From contig NZ_JAJBZT010000005.1 of assembly GCF_020564625.1 (NCBI RefSeq), positions 124,001-188,000 on the forward strand: a stretch of 64,000 nt of DNA, written 5' to 3'. Positions within the stretch are counted from its first letter, which is position 1. Every line of letters begins with the position of its first letter. The notes below the pieces were generated by a model. It saw only the letters and a list, made by a program, of their open reading frames with translations. It did no database searches and was not told where the DNA came from. Shown piece by piece: positions 44,515 to 54,551 of this stretch. The stretch is from Leeia speluncae. Its GTDB lineage: Bacteria; Pseudomonadota; Gammaproteobacteria; Burkholderiales; Leeiaceae. Both the position numbers and the translations under genes were made by a program.

Positions 44515-47333
44515 TGTTTCGTATTAATGCAATTGAGATGGTGCATTGGGACTTCTGGCAACGCATCGAAGTCCCTTTAGATGCACAAATTGTGACCATT
44601 ATTGGGCCAAACGGCTCGGGTAAAACCACCCTACTTGATGCGCTACGTACTTTGCTAGCGCTAGAATGTTCTGGCCGTCGCGATTACAAACGCTATGTGC
44701 GAAACAACAAAGCCCCTTTTGCCTGGCTTCGTGGCGTAGTCGAAAACCCGCGTACAGGTGGTTTATTTCCTTACCCATTCTGGCCGATTCAAAGCGAGCA
44801 CGTCACGTTATTTTGCCGCATTAAGCGCCAAGGTGGAGATTGGGTTCGCCAATACGCGATTGCAGCAGATAATGTGTCCTTAACACCTGAAACTGAAGCG
44901 CAACTGGAATGGTTAGGGGTACAAGAATACCGCCGCCGGCTAGAGCAAGCCGGCTTAACCGCTGCGATTGCCAAAGTACTGGCGCTAGAGCAAGGTGATA
45001 CCGATAAGCTTTGTGAATACAGCCCAAAACACCTGCTAGATCTGGTTTTCCAAGTGTTTGGCGACAAAGCGGTATTGGATCATTACGCGGAAGCAAAGGA
45101 CGAGCAGAAAAAAGTTGAGTCCGAATTACTCGAATTACAACGCAACTTAAATGCGCTGGAAAACGAAGTAGAACAAGCAGACCAGCGTGCCTCTCGTTAC
45201 CTAGAATGGCGCCGTTTAAATGATGAATTATCACGTATTGAAAGTGAGACACTGCCGCGCGTTCGCTTGGAAGATCAATACGTCAAAATTAATGAACAAT
45301 GGCAAGAGCGTAAGCAACTATGGCAACAATGGCGCAACGCGTCCACACTTGCCGCCACACGCTCAGCAGAGCACGAGTCACTCACCAGCGAAACAGTGGC
45401 TGCCAAACAAGCCATGGATACCGCGCAAAAAGCAGAAGACCAAGCGCGTGAAGCCTTTGCCGGTATTAGCCGTAAACTAGAAGAAATTGATGAAAAATTA
45501 GCCGAGCGCGATAGCCTTAGCCAGTTAGCGAGAGAGTTGCCAGACCAAGCCCGCATTGCCGAAGAAGTAGGCAAACTGCGTCAGCAACTAGAAAATGCAC
45601 GCCGCCAGAAAACTCGCCTAACCCAAGAGCGCAAAGACTGGGCCGAGCAACTAGAGGCACTGAAACTAACCGGTCGAATTCCACTACCGCATGATGTTAC
45701 CCGTTTCCGCCAGCAACTAGATGGCGAGGGCATCACCCATGATCTGGTCAGTGAACTGGTTGAAATTACCGACACTCGCTGGCAAGCGGCTGTCGAAGGT
45801 TTGCTGCGCCCTAACCGCTACGTGGTCTTGCTAAAGCGCCGTGAAGACCGTCTACGCGCCCGTGAAGCAGGTCAACGAGCACGTTATCGCCACTTTGTGT
45901 CAGAAGATCGTGACCCAGTGCCAATGGCACGTCCAGGCTCTCTACTCGAAGCCGTTCGTTTTAGCGCCGATGTCCCGTCATGGGTAACTGATGCGCTAAA
46001 CCGCGTGAGTAAAGTCGACAATGTACGTGACGGCGAAAAAGTACAAGGCGATTGGATTACCCCAGATGGCTACTTCAAAGAGCGTCGAGGTACGCGCTTT
46101 ATCGCGCCAGATGCAGCAGATTTTGTTTTAGGCGCAGGCACGTTAAAGCAACGCCAACGTCAATTAGAAGACCAAATTGCCGCGCATTTGGATGAAGAGC
46201 ATCGCCTCGACAAGCAAATTACGCATTTGCATCGTCAGCTAGAACCGCTACAAAACTTATTGGATGGCGTATCAGCAGCCTCTCAATTAGCGTTGCGTAG
46301 CGCAGAATTTAATGATGCAGAAGCCGCAAGACCAGAGCTTCAGCAGCAAAAATCTGCCCTTGGTGAAACCTTACATACCGCTTGGCGAATTAAAGAAACC
46401 GAACGTGATGCGTACCTAGCGAAAGAGCGTATTCAAAGCGAAGCTTGGCGAGCATGGCAAGAAGCACTTACCGTTGTACAAAACACGCAAAGAGAACGCC
46501 GTGGTAAACGCTTCTACCTAAACGAATTACTGCAGGCTTTGCGCCAAATGCGTAGCGGCATGGTTGCAGACTGGCTTTTAGCCGAAGCACGCCAGCAATT
46601 ACGTCAGCAGTACCCAGATGTTGCTACCGTACTCGCCTACCGCAAAGCCCAGCAAGACTTGTTAGATGCAGGTCTATTACGTGGCGACTGGATTACAGAC
46701 GATACTGTGTTACTGCGTCGTGATCGCCTACGTCAGCAGTACGACGAACGCGCAGAGTTGGTCAACAACCTATCCATTCAGTTAGAGCGAGCCAAACGTC
46801 TAACAGAAGATGCGCGAGCGGCTTACATCAACAAACTGAAATCGACCATTCGCCAATACGCCAAAAACATTAAGGGCCTAGGTGAGCTAGCAGGGATTGA
46901 AGTAGAAACCGAAACGCCACACTTAGAAAACGACGACATTGTGCTCAACCAAGCAGGCCTTCAGGTGAAGTTTAACTTCGACCAAAAAGGGATGATGGGC
47001 ATGAACGATGGAGAAGCGTCTGGTGGTCAGCAGGTGATGAAATCACTGATCTTGCTGGTGGGTCTGATGATGAATGAAGAACGTCCAAGCGGCTTTGTGT
47101 TTATTGATGAGCCATTTGCTCACTTGGATATTTTCAACATCGACCGTGTGGGGGCGTTCCTGAAAGCAACAGAAGCGCAGTACCTAATCACAACGCCTAA
47201 CACGCATAACATCAACATTTTTGAGCCAAGTGAACTCACGTTAACAACGCGCAAAAAACGTCCAGGTGAAGCATGGGCACCAGCTTTGTTACAAACTCGT
47301 AGAAAACAAACAACTTTTGATAAGCGTCGTTAA
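44514..47333 (+). CDS. mksB: SMC-like ATPase MksB
   Basis: This 939-residue protein has a Walker A at 31-39 (GPNGSGKTT) and, at its end, the signature SGGQQ (836-840) and Walker B GFVFIDEPFAHLD (about 860-872). Two coiled coils (about 190-395 and 560-830) enclose a hinge (about 400-560). It is shorter than SMC (about 1190) and MukB (about 1490), as is known for MksB. It would load on DNA with MksF-MksE and fold or segregate DNA, or act in plasmid defence. No MksG/JetD nuclease gene is next to it. The stop is followed by a shared hairpin. Confidence 0.93.
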   Translation: MFRINAIEMVHWDFWQRIEVPLDAQIVTIIGPNGSGKTTLLDALRTLLALECSGRRDYKRYVRNNKAPFAWLRGVVENPRTGGLFPYPFWPIQSEHVTLFCRIKRQGGDWVRQYAIAADNVSLTPETEAQLEWLGVQEYRRRLEQAGLTAAIAKVLALEQGDTDKLCEYSPKHLLDLVFQVFGDKAVLDHYAEAKDEQKKVESELLELQRNLNALENEVEQADQRASRYLEWRRLNDELSRIESETLPRVRLEDQYVKINEQWQERKQLWQQWRNASTLAATRSAEHESLTSETVAAKQAMDTAQKAEDQAREAFAGISRKLEEIDEKLAERDSLSQLARELPDQARIAEEVGKLRQQLENARRQKTRLTQERKDWAEQLEALKLTGRIPLPHDVTRFRQQLDGEGITHDLVSELVEITDTRWQAAVEGLLRPNRYVVLLKRREDRLRAREAGQRARYRHFVSEDRDPVPMARPGSLLEAVRFSADVPSWVTDALNRVSKVDNVRDGEKVQGDWITPDGYFKERRGTRFIAPDAADFVLGAGTLKQRQRQLEDQIAAHLDEEHRLDKQITHLHRQLEPLQNLLDGVSAASQLALRSAEFNDAEAARPELQQQKSALGETLHTAWRIKETERDAYLAKERIQSEAWRAWQEALTVVQNTQRERRGKRFYLNELLQALRQMRSGMVADWLLAEARQQLRQQYPDVATVLAYRKAQQDLLDAGLLRGDWITDDTVLLRRDRLRQQYDERAELVNNLSIQLERAKRLTEDARAAYINKLKSTIRQYAKNIKGLGELAGIEVETETPHLENDDIVLNQAGLQVKFNFDQKGMMGMNDGEASGGQQVMKSLILLVGLMMNEERPSGFVFIDEPFAHLDIFNIDRVGAFLKATEAQYLITTPNTHNINIFEPSELTLTTRKKRPGEAWAPALLQTRRKQTTFDKRR

Positions 47334-47340
47334 TTAGCTG

Positions 47341-47376
47341 TTACAGCCAAACAAGCACTTACTTGTTTGGCTGTAA
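47341..47376. terminator. Bidirectional hairpin between mksB and the solute-binding protein gene
   Basis: A perfect 15-bp stem (47341-47355 and 47362-47376; TTACAGCCAAACAAG and complement) has a 6-nt loop. The stop codon of the minus-strand gene (47359-47361) lies in the loop, so the hairpin reaches into coding sequence. It is followed by A/T-rich DNA on both sides. Confidence 0.75.
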
Positions 47377-48159
47377 ATTTATCTCCGTTCGCATTTGATT
47401 CTGTTCTGTGAGCTTTCCTAAGTTAATCACTTCCCGATATTTCCACTTCGTATATTTTTTATAGATTTGATCGAGCTTGCCAGAAGCAATGTATTGCTTT
47501 AGCGCGTGGTCAAAATGGTGCATTAACGCCGTTTGTTTCGCGTTAAATGTCAGATAGAGCGGCTCAGAAGCCACCCCGGGGGTGAGCATCCGAATATGCA
47601 GCCCTTGTTGCTTTGCAATTTCTGGCCCACTAAACATATCAAGCAGCGCAAACTCATAACGCCCGGCGCCTAATTTACTAACGACTTGAGTATCATCAAC
47701 CCCATAATCTTTATCCCACCCTTGGAAGCGCATAATGGGCATCGGGTAATCATACCCTTTGACTAGCCCAACCACCTTCCCCTTCATCTGTTCCCAACTA
47801 AATACTTGGTAAGGAGACCGTTCTAACACGTACATGCCAATCGGATACGCTGCCGTCGGCGTTTCCCCATTGATCAATCCTTTGACGGAAGCATTATCCA
47901 TTACGCCGTCTACTCGCCCTTCTTTTGCCCACTCCAAACAACGCTGCCAAGGCAGGGCTTTCAGTGTCACTTCATAACCCAGCTCATTAAAAATAGCATG
48001 GTAAAGTTCAATTGAAATGCCCTTCACAAATTGGTCGCCACTCGCATAGGAATAGGGTGGCCAGTGCGTGCCACATAAGACGATCTTTTTTCCTTGCGCC
48101 TGCACCAGCCAAGGAAACAACATCGCAGTAAGACAAAAAAGAAGAAAAATACGTTTCAT
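47359..48159 (-). CDS. Periplasmic solute-binding protein (SBP family 3)
   Basis: The ATG at 48159 gives 266 residues with a signal peptide MKRIFLLFCLTAMLFPWLVQAQ; longer in-frame starts are unlikely. The domain begins KKIVLCGTHWPPYSYASGDQ, has GISIELYHAIFNELGYEVTL and DGVMDNASV, as in amino-acid or opine-type binding proteins. There is no ABC permease gene next to it, so it may work with a distant transporter or as a sensor. Substrate is unknown. Confidence 0.85.
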   Translation of the reverse strand: MKRIFLLFCLTAMLFPWLVQAQGKKIVLCGTHWPPYSYASGDQFVKGISIELYHAIFNELGYEVTLKALPWQRCLEWAKEGRVDGVMDNASVKGLINGETPTAAYPIGMYVLERSPYQVFSWEQMKGKVVGLVKGYDYPMPIMRFQGWDKDYGVDDTQVVSKLGAGRYEFALLDMFSGPEIAKQQGLHIRMLTPGVASEPLYLTFNAKQTALMHHFDHALKQYIASGKLDQIYKKYTKWKYREVINLGKLTEQNQMRTEINLQPNK

Positions 48160-48280
48160 ATATGCTGATTGAGCTAAATAAATTGCATTTTGCCTATGCT
48201 TTATAGCATGTTGATGAACAAGCCGCTGAGTTATCAAAAGAATCAATGATCAACTCTCGCAAGAGTTTTCGCTTATCCCT

Positions 48281-48286
48281 TATAAT
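48281..48286 (+). promoter_or_regulatory. Probable -10 element of proB
   Basis: TATAAT lies 23 bp before the proB start. Short symmetric arms GCTT (48271-48274) and AAGC (48288-48291) flank it. No -35 of good quality is seen. Confidence 0.55.
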
Positions 48287-48308
48287 CAAGCTCTAACTGG
48301 GGATTTTC

Positions 48309-49424
48309 ATGTCATCTGTCATCGCAAGTGCAACACGAATTGTTATTAAAGTTGGCTCGAGTTTAGTTACTGCCGAAGGAAAAGGCCTAGACCATGAGGC
48401 CTTAGCAAGATGGGCAAAAGAAATTGCCGCTCTCAAAGCACTAGGTAAAGAAGTGGTTCTCGTATCTAGCGGCGCCATTGCAGAAGGCGTTCAGCGCCTT
48501 GGCTGGACCAAGCGACCGACAACCTTGCATGAAAAACAAGCTGCCGCCGCGGTAGGTCAAATGGGGCTCGTTCAAGGCTATGAAAGCTGCTTTCGTGAGC
48601 ATGGCTTAAAAACTGCTCAAATCTTGTTAACGCATGAAGACATGAAAGACCGAACCCGCTATCTAAACGCGCGGGCAACCTTGCTCACCCTCCTTGAACA
48701 TCAAGTCATTCCAATCATTAATGAAAATGATACGGTCGTGACGAGTGAAATTAAGTTTGGCGATAATGACACCTTGGGTGCATTAGTGACCAACCTAATC
48801 GATGGCGATGCGCTCATTATTTTAACGGACCAGCAAGGCCTTTACTCTGCCGACCCGCGCAAACATCCGGATGCGAAGTTTATTCATGAAACAGAAGCTG
48901 GTTTGCCAGAACTGGAAGCCATGGCAGGCGGTGCCGGCTCTAGCGTTGGTACTGGCGGGATGTACACGAAAGTGATTGCAGCAAAACGCGCCGCACGAAG
49001 TGGCGCACATACCGTGATTGCATCAGGCCGCGAAGAAAAAGTCCTTACCCGTTTGGCAGATGGTGAAGCAATCGGCACCCAACTGATCGCGAGAACGTCT
49101 CGCTTAGTCGCCAGAAAACAATGGTTAGCTGCACAACTGCAGGTAGCTGGCGCAGTGACATTAGATGATGGCGCAGTAAGAGCGCTCATGTCTGGTGCAA
49201 GTCTACTGCCAGTCGGTGTTACCGCCATTGGCGGTGAATTTACCCGCGGTGATGTTGTCAGATGTTTAAAACCAGATGGTACAGAAGTGGCTCGCGGTTT
49301 AATCAACTACAGCTTTGAAGAAGCTGGCCGTATCCTGCGCCAACCCAGCAATAAGATTGAAGAAATTTTAGGTTACCTTGATGAGCCAGAGCTGATCCAT
49401 AGAGATAACCTCGTGCTGCTGTAA
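48309..49424 (+). CDS. proB: Glutamate 5-kinase
   Basis: This 371-residue protein makes glutamyl phosphate, the first step of proline synthesis. The kinase domain has [27 protein letters not shown] and [13 protein letters not shown]; the C-terminal PUA domain (about 280-365) is present, including [18 protein letters not shown] lies before the start. It normally follows obgE in betaproteobacteria. proA is not in the window. Proline is also a compatible solute, so it links with the osmotic genes at 6-12 kb. Confidence 0.97.
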   Translation: MSSVIASATRIVIKVGSSLVTAEGKGLDHEALARWAKEIAALKALGKEVVLVSSGAIAEGVQRLGWTKRPTTLHEKQAAAAVGQMGLVQGYESCFREHGLKTAQILLTHEDMKDRTRYLNARATLLTLLEHQVIPIINENDTVVTSEIKFGDNDTLGALVTNLIDGDALIILTDQQGLYSADPRKHPDAKFIHETEAGLPELEAMAGGAGSSVGTGGMYTKVIAAKRAARSGAHTVIASGREEKVLTRLADGEAIGTQLIARTSRLVARKQWLAAQLQVAGAVTLDDGAVRALMSGASLLPVGVTAIGGEFTRGDVVRCLKPDGTEVARGLINYSFEEAGRILRQPSNKIEEILGYLDEPELIHRDNLVLL

Positions 49425-49466
49425 GTCCACAAGGCTCGCAGTCATCTATACTTAAAAGGAAAACAC

Positions 49467-50177
49467 ATGCCTACACCACATATTAATGCCAATCTTGGGG
49501 ATTTTGCTGACATCGTCTTAATGCCAGGCGATCCACTACGTGCAAAATTTATTGCCGATGAATGGCTATCGGATGTTGTGCAAGTGAACGATGTTCGCAA
49601 TATGCTTGGGTTTACCGGTACTTATAAAGGCAAGCGCATTTCTGTGATGGGTCACGGAATGGGTATTCCTTCTGTCAGTATCTACACCACCGAACTCATT
49701 AAAGACTTTGGTGTTAAAACGATTATCCGCGTGGGTTCTTGCGGAGCATTGAATGCCAACCTAAAAGTGCGTGATGTGATTATCGCTATGGGCGCTTCGA
49801 CTGACAGCAATGTGAACCGTATGCGCTTTATGGGTTATGACTTTGCGGCCATTGCAAACTACAACCTTCTGCGTACAGCGGTCGATACCGCTGAAGCGTT
49901 GGGCAAACCGGTTAAGGTGGGTAATGTCTTCTCTGCAGATCTTTTCTACACACCTCAACCACAGATGTTCGATGTACTAGAAAAAATGAATGTTTTAGCC
50001 GTTGAGATGGAATTAGCTGGCATGTACGGCGTCGCAGCGGAATATGGCGCAGATGTACTAGGCATTTTGACCGTATCGGATCATATTCGCACAGGTGAAG
50101 CAGCCTCTTCAGACGAACGTCAATCTAGCTTCCGCGACATGATTGATATCGCACTAGAAACTGCATTGAAATATTAA
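49467..50177 (+). CDS. deoD: Purine nucleoside phosphorylase DeoD-type
   Basis: This 236-residue enzyme splits purine (deoxy)nucleosides with phosphate. Motifs of the hexameric type are [32 protein letters not shown] (phosphate loop), [12 protein letters not shown] and [15 protein letters not shown] with the catalytic Asp. AAGGA lies before the ATG. It is 42 bp after proB and ends at a strong terminator; the two may share a transcript. Confidence 0.96.
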   Translation: MPTPHINANLGDFADIVLMPGDPLRAKFIADEWLSDVVQVNDVRNMLGFTGTYKGKRISVMGHGMGIPSVSIYTTELIKDFGVKTIIRVGSCGALNANLKVRDVIIAMGASTDSNVNRMRFMGYDFAAIANYNLLRTAVDTAEALGKPVKVGNVFSADLFYTPQPQMFDVLEKMNVLAVEMELAGMYGVAAEYGADVLGILTVSDHIRTGEAASSDERQSSFRDMIDIALETALKY

Positions 50178-50193
50178 AAGCTTGTCTCCATCG

Positions 50194-50231
50194 ATATTAA
50201 AAAAGCCGGCGTATGCTGGCTTTTTTAATAT
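50194..50231. terminator. Bidirectional terminator after deoD
   Basis: Stem ATATTAAAAAAGCC (50194-50207) pairs with GGCTTTTTTAATAT (50218-50231); inner GC pairs add to it. Serves deoD and the convergent DUF2145 gene. Confidence 0.92.
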
Positions 50232-50252
50232 TTAAAGTAGTTGATTCACTTC

Positions 50253-51095
50253 CTACTTTAATGACTTCACATCCAACTCACAAATGTGATCCCCTAGTTT
50301 GCTCGCCTGACAGGTCACTTGCGAAGATGCATACGCATTAAAAAAGCGCATCAAAGAGTCTCCGGTATGGGTAGTAATTTGATCACTCCATCTTAGTTCG
50401 GAGGGATGATCATCAAATGCGACATTCGCCGTAAACATCCGCCCACCTAAGCGCTTTAAGGCTCCAACTTTTAGTATCGAAGGCTCATATTTTAGGACTT
50501 TTAGCATAGATTGAACTTGCTCCCTGTCACTCAACGCGATGGGGCTCACGGCAGCTAGAAAGGTCTCGATTATCCATCCATCCGAATTTTGATATTTCGT
50601 ACCAAAAGGGTAAGCAACCGCACTGTATTTGGATTGGTGCATAGCAAAGCGCTTCGAGTTATCGTGCAACACCGTCATTAACTTTGCAGACACATCGGCA
50701 TTAAATACTGCGATTGCGATTTCTTGATTGAGTAAATCATCCGCAAAAAACTCAGGCAATCCTTGCATAAATAGATTCGAACTATCTGACTGACACTTAT
50801 TTAACTCATGATAAGTTCGCCATTGCCCATCTGACTCTTTCACTAAAAATGCAACATGCGAATACTTCACACCATAGTCATCTAGGTTTTGCCCCCTTCT
50901 CGCCAAGGCCGCCACCTGAATCTCAGGACGCTGGTTTAACCAAGACTGAAGTCGCATTGCGCCATCGAATGCAACAACCGTTTTTTCGGGAGAAATAGTC
51001 ACTTCAGCACAATTTCTTCCCGCCCAACTAGATGTACTAAACAGAGTAATAAATAGACCGCAAAAGAGAAACGCGGAGCCCAATCGCTTCTTCAT
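50253..51095 (-). CDS. DUF2145 family exported protein
   Basis: This 280-residue protein begins with a signal peptide (MKKRLGSAFLFCGLFITLFSTSSWA). The region VAALARRGQNLDDYGVKYSHVAFLV matches the DUF2145 family, where a Cys/His peptidase-like fold has been proposed; the conserved His is in YSHVAF. The C-terminal half has five-stranded character without a clear motif. It overlaps the upstream gene by ATGA, so the two are made together. Periplasmic; function unknown. Confidence 0.8.
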   Translation of the reverse strand: MKKRLGSAFLFCGLFITLFSTSSWAGRNCAEVTISPEKTVVAFDGAMRLQSWLNQRPEIQVAALARRGQNLDDYGVKYSHVAFLVKESDGQWRTYHELNKCQSDSSNLFMQGLPEFFADDLLNQEIAIAVFNADVSAKLMTVLHDNSKRFAMHQSKYSAVAYPFGTKYQNSDGWIIETFLAAVSPIALSDREQVQSMLKVLKYEPSILKVGALKRLGGRMFTANVAFDDHPSELRWSDQITTHTGDSLMRFFNAYASSQVTCQASKLGDHICELDVKSLK

Positions 51096-51517
51096 GGTGT
51101 GGGTGCCTGTAGTTCCTGATTGCTAGAAATTCCAGATAGTTCAGGTTTCACCGCAAAAGCGAGTGCAACATCCCCTTTTTTCAGTAATGCACCTGATGGA
51201 TGTGGCTCTGCGGTGATTTGATCGCCGACTTTCAGTTGTGCCTTATCTGCAATAGACTTGGGCAAATTCATTTCTACTTTTGATCCATCCTCATTTTTCC
51301 CAACTACTTTTACTGTATTCGATTCATCCACCGACTTATCAATCGACTCAATCACTAGTAGCGGGGAGATAATTGGCGCAGAGACAATGACCAATCCGCT
51401 TAATGTCGACAACATTGACCCATCCAGTCCAGGAACAATACCGGGACCAGGACTTGCGAGGGAACAAGATAAGCTGGTTGAAATCACTAAGCACACACTC
51501 AGTTTTGTTAATTTCAT
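51092..51517 (-). CDS. Small exported protein paired with DUF2145
   Basis: The ATG at 51517 has a perfect AGGAGG 5 nt upstream; an earlier ATG at 51553 is less likely. The 141-residue protein starts MKLTKLSVCLVISTSLSCSLA, a signal peptide with a Cys that could be a lipobox (SLSC). A hydrophobic stretch (SGLVIVSAPIISPLLVI) follows, then a small beta domain (VKVVGKNEDGSKVEMNLP, KVGDQITAEP). I do not recognise it. Coupled to the DUF2145 gene by ATGA, it is likely a membrane-linked partner. Confidence 0.7.
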   Translation of the reverse strand: MKLTKLSVCLVISTSLSCSLASPGPGIVPGLDGSMLSTLSGLVIVSAPIISPLLVIESIDKSVDESNTVKVVGKNEDGSKVEMNLPKSIADKAQLKVGDQITAEPHPSGALLKKGDVALAFAVKPELSGISSNQELQAPTP

Positions 51518-51661
51518 TTTTCCTCCTTTTTTGGGAATATAGATGAATGTCATATATTCAACAAGAAAGAATCGTCACTCCACCAAACTAGCGCTAACAA
51601 AGTCATTGCATATCCCTTATCATGTCGCCTGATTTTAGATTTATCCAACAAAGGACTCAGG

Positions 51662-52444
51662 ATGTTCATGCTCATTTCACCAGCAAAAACGCTGGATTTT
51701 GAGACCCCATTACCAACTGATCGATACACCCAACCAAAATGGTTAGACAAGTCGACCCCTCTCATCAATATCCTGAAGGAAAAAAGCCTGCAAGACATCG
51801 CCACCATGATGTCTATTTCTGATAAGTTGGCACAGTTAAATGTTGCTCGGTTTGCAGAATGGCAACCGCCATTTACGCCAGATAATGCCCGGCCTGCCAT
51901 TTTCGCCTTTATGGGAGATGTCTATGAAGGGTTAAACGCCTATCAACTAGATGAAGCATCGCTTAGCTTTGCTGAACAGCATCTAGGTATTTTGTCTGGG
52001 TTGTATGGCTTACTTTCTCCGCTCGACTTAATTCAGGCATACCGCTTAGAGATGGGCACAAAGTTAGCAAATCCGGCAGGGAAAGATTTGTACGCTTATT
52101 GGAAGCCTTTGCTCGCAGCCTCTCTGAATCAGCGGCTCGCATCGGAGGAAATACTCATTAACCTTGCTTCTGAAGAGTATTTCAAAGCCATTGACCGTAA
52201 GCTATTAAAAGCCAAAGTCATTGAGCCCGTTTTCTTAGACGAGAAAAATGGTAAGCAAAAGATTATTAGCTTTTACGCAAAACGGGCGAGAGGGCTAATG
52301 GTGAGATACGCAATTGAAAAGCGTATTTCCGATCCAGAAAAGCTAAAAGCATTTGATGTGGAAGGCTATGCTTTTAGCGCGCCTGAATCGGACGAAAAAC
52401 GCTGGGTGTTTAAACGCAACGAAGCAACTGCTGCGCGTTACTGA
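51662..52444 (+). CDS. yaaA: Peroxide stress protein YaaA
   Basis: This 260-residue protein has the DUF328/YaaA pattern: LISPAKTLDFETP at the start, FMGDVYEGLNAYQLD, HLGILSGLYGLLSPLDLIQAYRLEMGT, and KRARGLMVRYAIEKRI near the end. In E. coli YaaA is induced by OxyR and lowers free intracellular iron under peroxide stress; its DNA-binding activity has been shown. The family's length is about 258. The 3' end overlaps the convergent diguanylate cyclase gene by 7 bp. Confidence 0.95.
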   Translation: MFMLISPAKTLDFETPLPTDRYTQPKWLDKSTPLINILKEKSLQDIATMMSISDKLAQLNVARFAEWQPPFTPDNARPAIFAFMGDVYEGLNAYQLDEASLSFAEQHLGILSGLYGLLSPLDLIQAYRLEMGTKLANPAGKDLYAYWKPLLAASLNQRLASEEILINLASEEYFKAIDRKLLKAKVIEPVFLDEKNGKQKIISFYAKRARGLMVRYAIEKRISDPEKLKAFDVEGYAFSAPESDEKRWVFKRNEATAARY

Positions 52445-53787
52445 GACTCAACCGGGCGGCGGGCGCGTTTGTCAGTGTACATGCGCTCATCCGCCAATCT
52501 TAGCAAGCCAAGTGCGCTATCCGCATCCTCTGGGAAAACAGCGGCGCCAATAGATGCCTCAACCGTCACATGCTTGACCATCACATTAATTGGCAATGTG
52601 AGCGCAACGCGGATTTTACTCACGACCATTGCCAAGGATTCTTTCGACTGTAAATCTGGCAACAAGATCACAAATTCATCACCACCAAATCTGGCAATCA
52701 CATCATCACTACGCAAGGTACGCTTTAAGCGTCTTGCAACGGCCTTGAGTACCAAGTCACCCGCTTCATGGCCTAGCTCGTCATTAATTTCTTTAAAGCG
52801 GTCTAAATCTAGAAACAATAACGCAGGTAACGTATCAGATCGGCGCGCCGTCTTAATCACATGTTTCAGCGAGCTTTCCAGGTACTCCCGGTTATACACG
52901 CCAGTAAGGACATCTCGAATCGCCCGTTGCTCATGACGAATTGCAGAAACTTTCACATCATGAATATCTACAACGGTGCCAATATAACCCGTTAACGTAC
53001 CACGCTCCGCTTTTAGTGGTGTGGCTTCAACACGCACCCACACCACGCTACCGGTTTTACGATCAATATAGCGAAGCTCTTCAGAGAAAGAGGCTTCTAG
53101 CTGAACCGATGCAGACCAAGCAGTTTCAATTCTAGCAAGATCTTCACCAGCGACACGGCTCGTCCATTTGATTAAACCAAACTGTTCATGCGACATGCCA
53201 ACCATCGTCATCCAACGATCATTCGCAAACTGTAGCATCCCATCCATATCTACTTCAAAGATACCTACTGGCGCTTGTCTTGCTAGCTCTTTAAAGCGCT
53301 GTTCGCTTCTAAACAGTTGCGTTTGCGCCGCTGAAATATGGTTGAGTTTATCGGTTAACTCTCTGGACTGCTCGCGAAGCAACTGCTCACGACGCACTAA
53401 CTCGGTTACATCTGAAATTTGAATTAAACACCAGTTACCGCCCTCAACCTTTAGCGGGCGAATTTTAACCGATTGCTTGATTCGCTTTTCTTTAGGATGC
53501 CCTGGTGTATAGAGCGGAAAAGGGGTTGGGTGCAGTGCATGAGAGAATAATCGGGACAAGCCAAAGTCCAGCGTCTCTCGGACGCCAATAGCGACACGAG
53601 GCTCTACGACACTATCAAAAGCAACATGAATCGTCTTTCCGATCGCATCGCTTGCTGCAATACGGCTATATTGCTCTAGCCATTTATTCCATAAAACGAC
53701 TTTTCCAGCCTGATCGAGAATAATCAAGCCGACATCAATGGCTTCGGCAAACAAGTTTACAAATGGAGGAATTTCATCCGACTTCAT
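52438..53787 (-). CDS. PAS-GGDEF diguanylate cyclase
   Basis: This 449-residue soluble protein has two PAS domains (about 12-130 and 165-285; LQFANDRWMTMVGMSHEQF, TGYIGTVVDIHDVK) and a GGDEF domain (about 290-445) with RFGGDEFVILL. The inhibitory RxxD site is present five residues before (RSDDVIARF), so product inhibition is likely. No EAL domain. It makes cyclic di-GMP. It is third in a response regulator - CheC - cyclase operon, 59 bp after the CheC stop. It has no membrane segment, so the signal is probably cytoplasmic. Confidence 0.93.
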   Translation of the reverse strand: MKSDEIPPFVNLFAEAIDVGLIILDQAGKVVLWNKWLEQYSRIAASDAIGKTIHVAFDSVVEPRVAIGVRETLDFGLSRLFSHALHPTPFPLYTPGHPKEKRIKQSVKIRPLKVEGGNWCLIQISDVTELVRREQLLREQSRELTDKLNHISAAQTQLFRSEQRFKELARQAPVGIFEVDMDGMLQFANDRWMTMVGMSHEQFGLIKWTSRVAGEDLARIETAWSASVQLEASFSEELRYIDRKTGSVVWVRVEATPLKAERGTLTGYIGTVVDIHDVKVSAIRHEQRAIRDVLTGVYNREYLESSLKHVIKTARRSDTLPALLFLDLDRFKEINDELGHEAGDLVLKAVARRLKRTLRSDDVIARFGGDEFVILLPDLQSKESLAMVVSKIRVALTLPINVMVKHVTVEASIGAAVFPEDADSALGLLRLADERMYTDKRARRPVESQ

Positions 53788-53846
53788 GCAGCACTCAACC
53801 TCTAATATCTTCAGACCACAACAAATTTTGCATCAGGCAGTTCTGA

Positions 53847-54488
53847 TCACTCAATGCCAAATAGTTTTTGTACTTGCAGCATAAATCCTTTGACAGAATT
53901 CACGTCCATAATAAAGAGCATATACCCGGATATGTCTTGTGTAGACATTGTCATGCCAATTTTTGCGACTAAGATCAAATCATTAGCAATGTGATTGTTG
54001 AATAACGTGACTGCTTCGTTCGTTTCGACAACTGGTAATGTTCCTTCAATCGTCGAATGAAATAGGTTAGCAAGACTACTCATACATGAATTGATAATAA
54101 TATTACCAATCTCGGCTAATGCATCTTGTTCTAACTCAGTAATCTGGTCAACGGATGTCGTATCACCCAGCATTCTGCGAACAATTTCTAAGCTACCCTT
54201 TTCAGGAAACACCAACATGGTGTCAGTAGAGAAAAGCTCACCAGCTTCAAAGTGCTGATTAATCCCACACAGTCGGCCGGAGCTATTTACCGGGCCAGCA
54301 TGCCCAACTTCGGCGATTAACTCGTCACGATGGAGTATTTTAACGGTTGGCACAGAAAGCTCGATCGTTTCTGAGACCATTTCAGAAAATACAGCCGCCG
54401 CTTCGCCTAAAGACAAATTAAAGGTTTCTGCCAAGGCATCTAACTGTAATTCGGAAAACGAACTGAGTAATTGGCTAGAGTCTGTCAA
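53847..54488 (-). CDS. CheC-type protein phosphatase
   Basis: This 213-residue protein has two similar halves with the CheC motif: LDALAETFNLSLGEAA (residue 16 on) and EQDALAEIGNIIINSCMSSL (about 120 on). The Glu and Asn in each pair dephosphorylate response regulators of the CheY type. It is between a single-domain response regulator and a diguanylate cyclase, which makes it likely that it dephosphorylates that regulator. Betaproteobacteria usually use CheZ, so CheC here is of note. Confidence 0.85.
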   Translation of the reverse strand: MTDSSQLLSSFSELQLDALAETFNLSLGEAAAVFSEMVSETIELSVPTVKILHRDELIAEVGHAGPVNSSGRLCGINQHFEAGELFSTDTMLVFPEKGSLEIVRRMLGDTTSVDQITELEQDALAEIGNIIINSCMSSLANLFHSTIEGTLPVVETNEAVTLFNNHIANDLILVAKIGMTMSTQDISGYMLFIMDVNSVKGFMLQVQKLFGIE

Positions 54489-54551
54489 TTTACCACCTTA
54501 TTTTCTTCAACTATGGTGATGCGAACACAATTAGGCATCACCGATAAATTG

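Noticed and set aside
47334-48308. Search for a JetD/MksG nuclease gene next to mksB
   Set aside because: The next gene is a periplasmic solute-binding protein on the other strand; no topoisomerase-primase (TOPRIM) domain is present.
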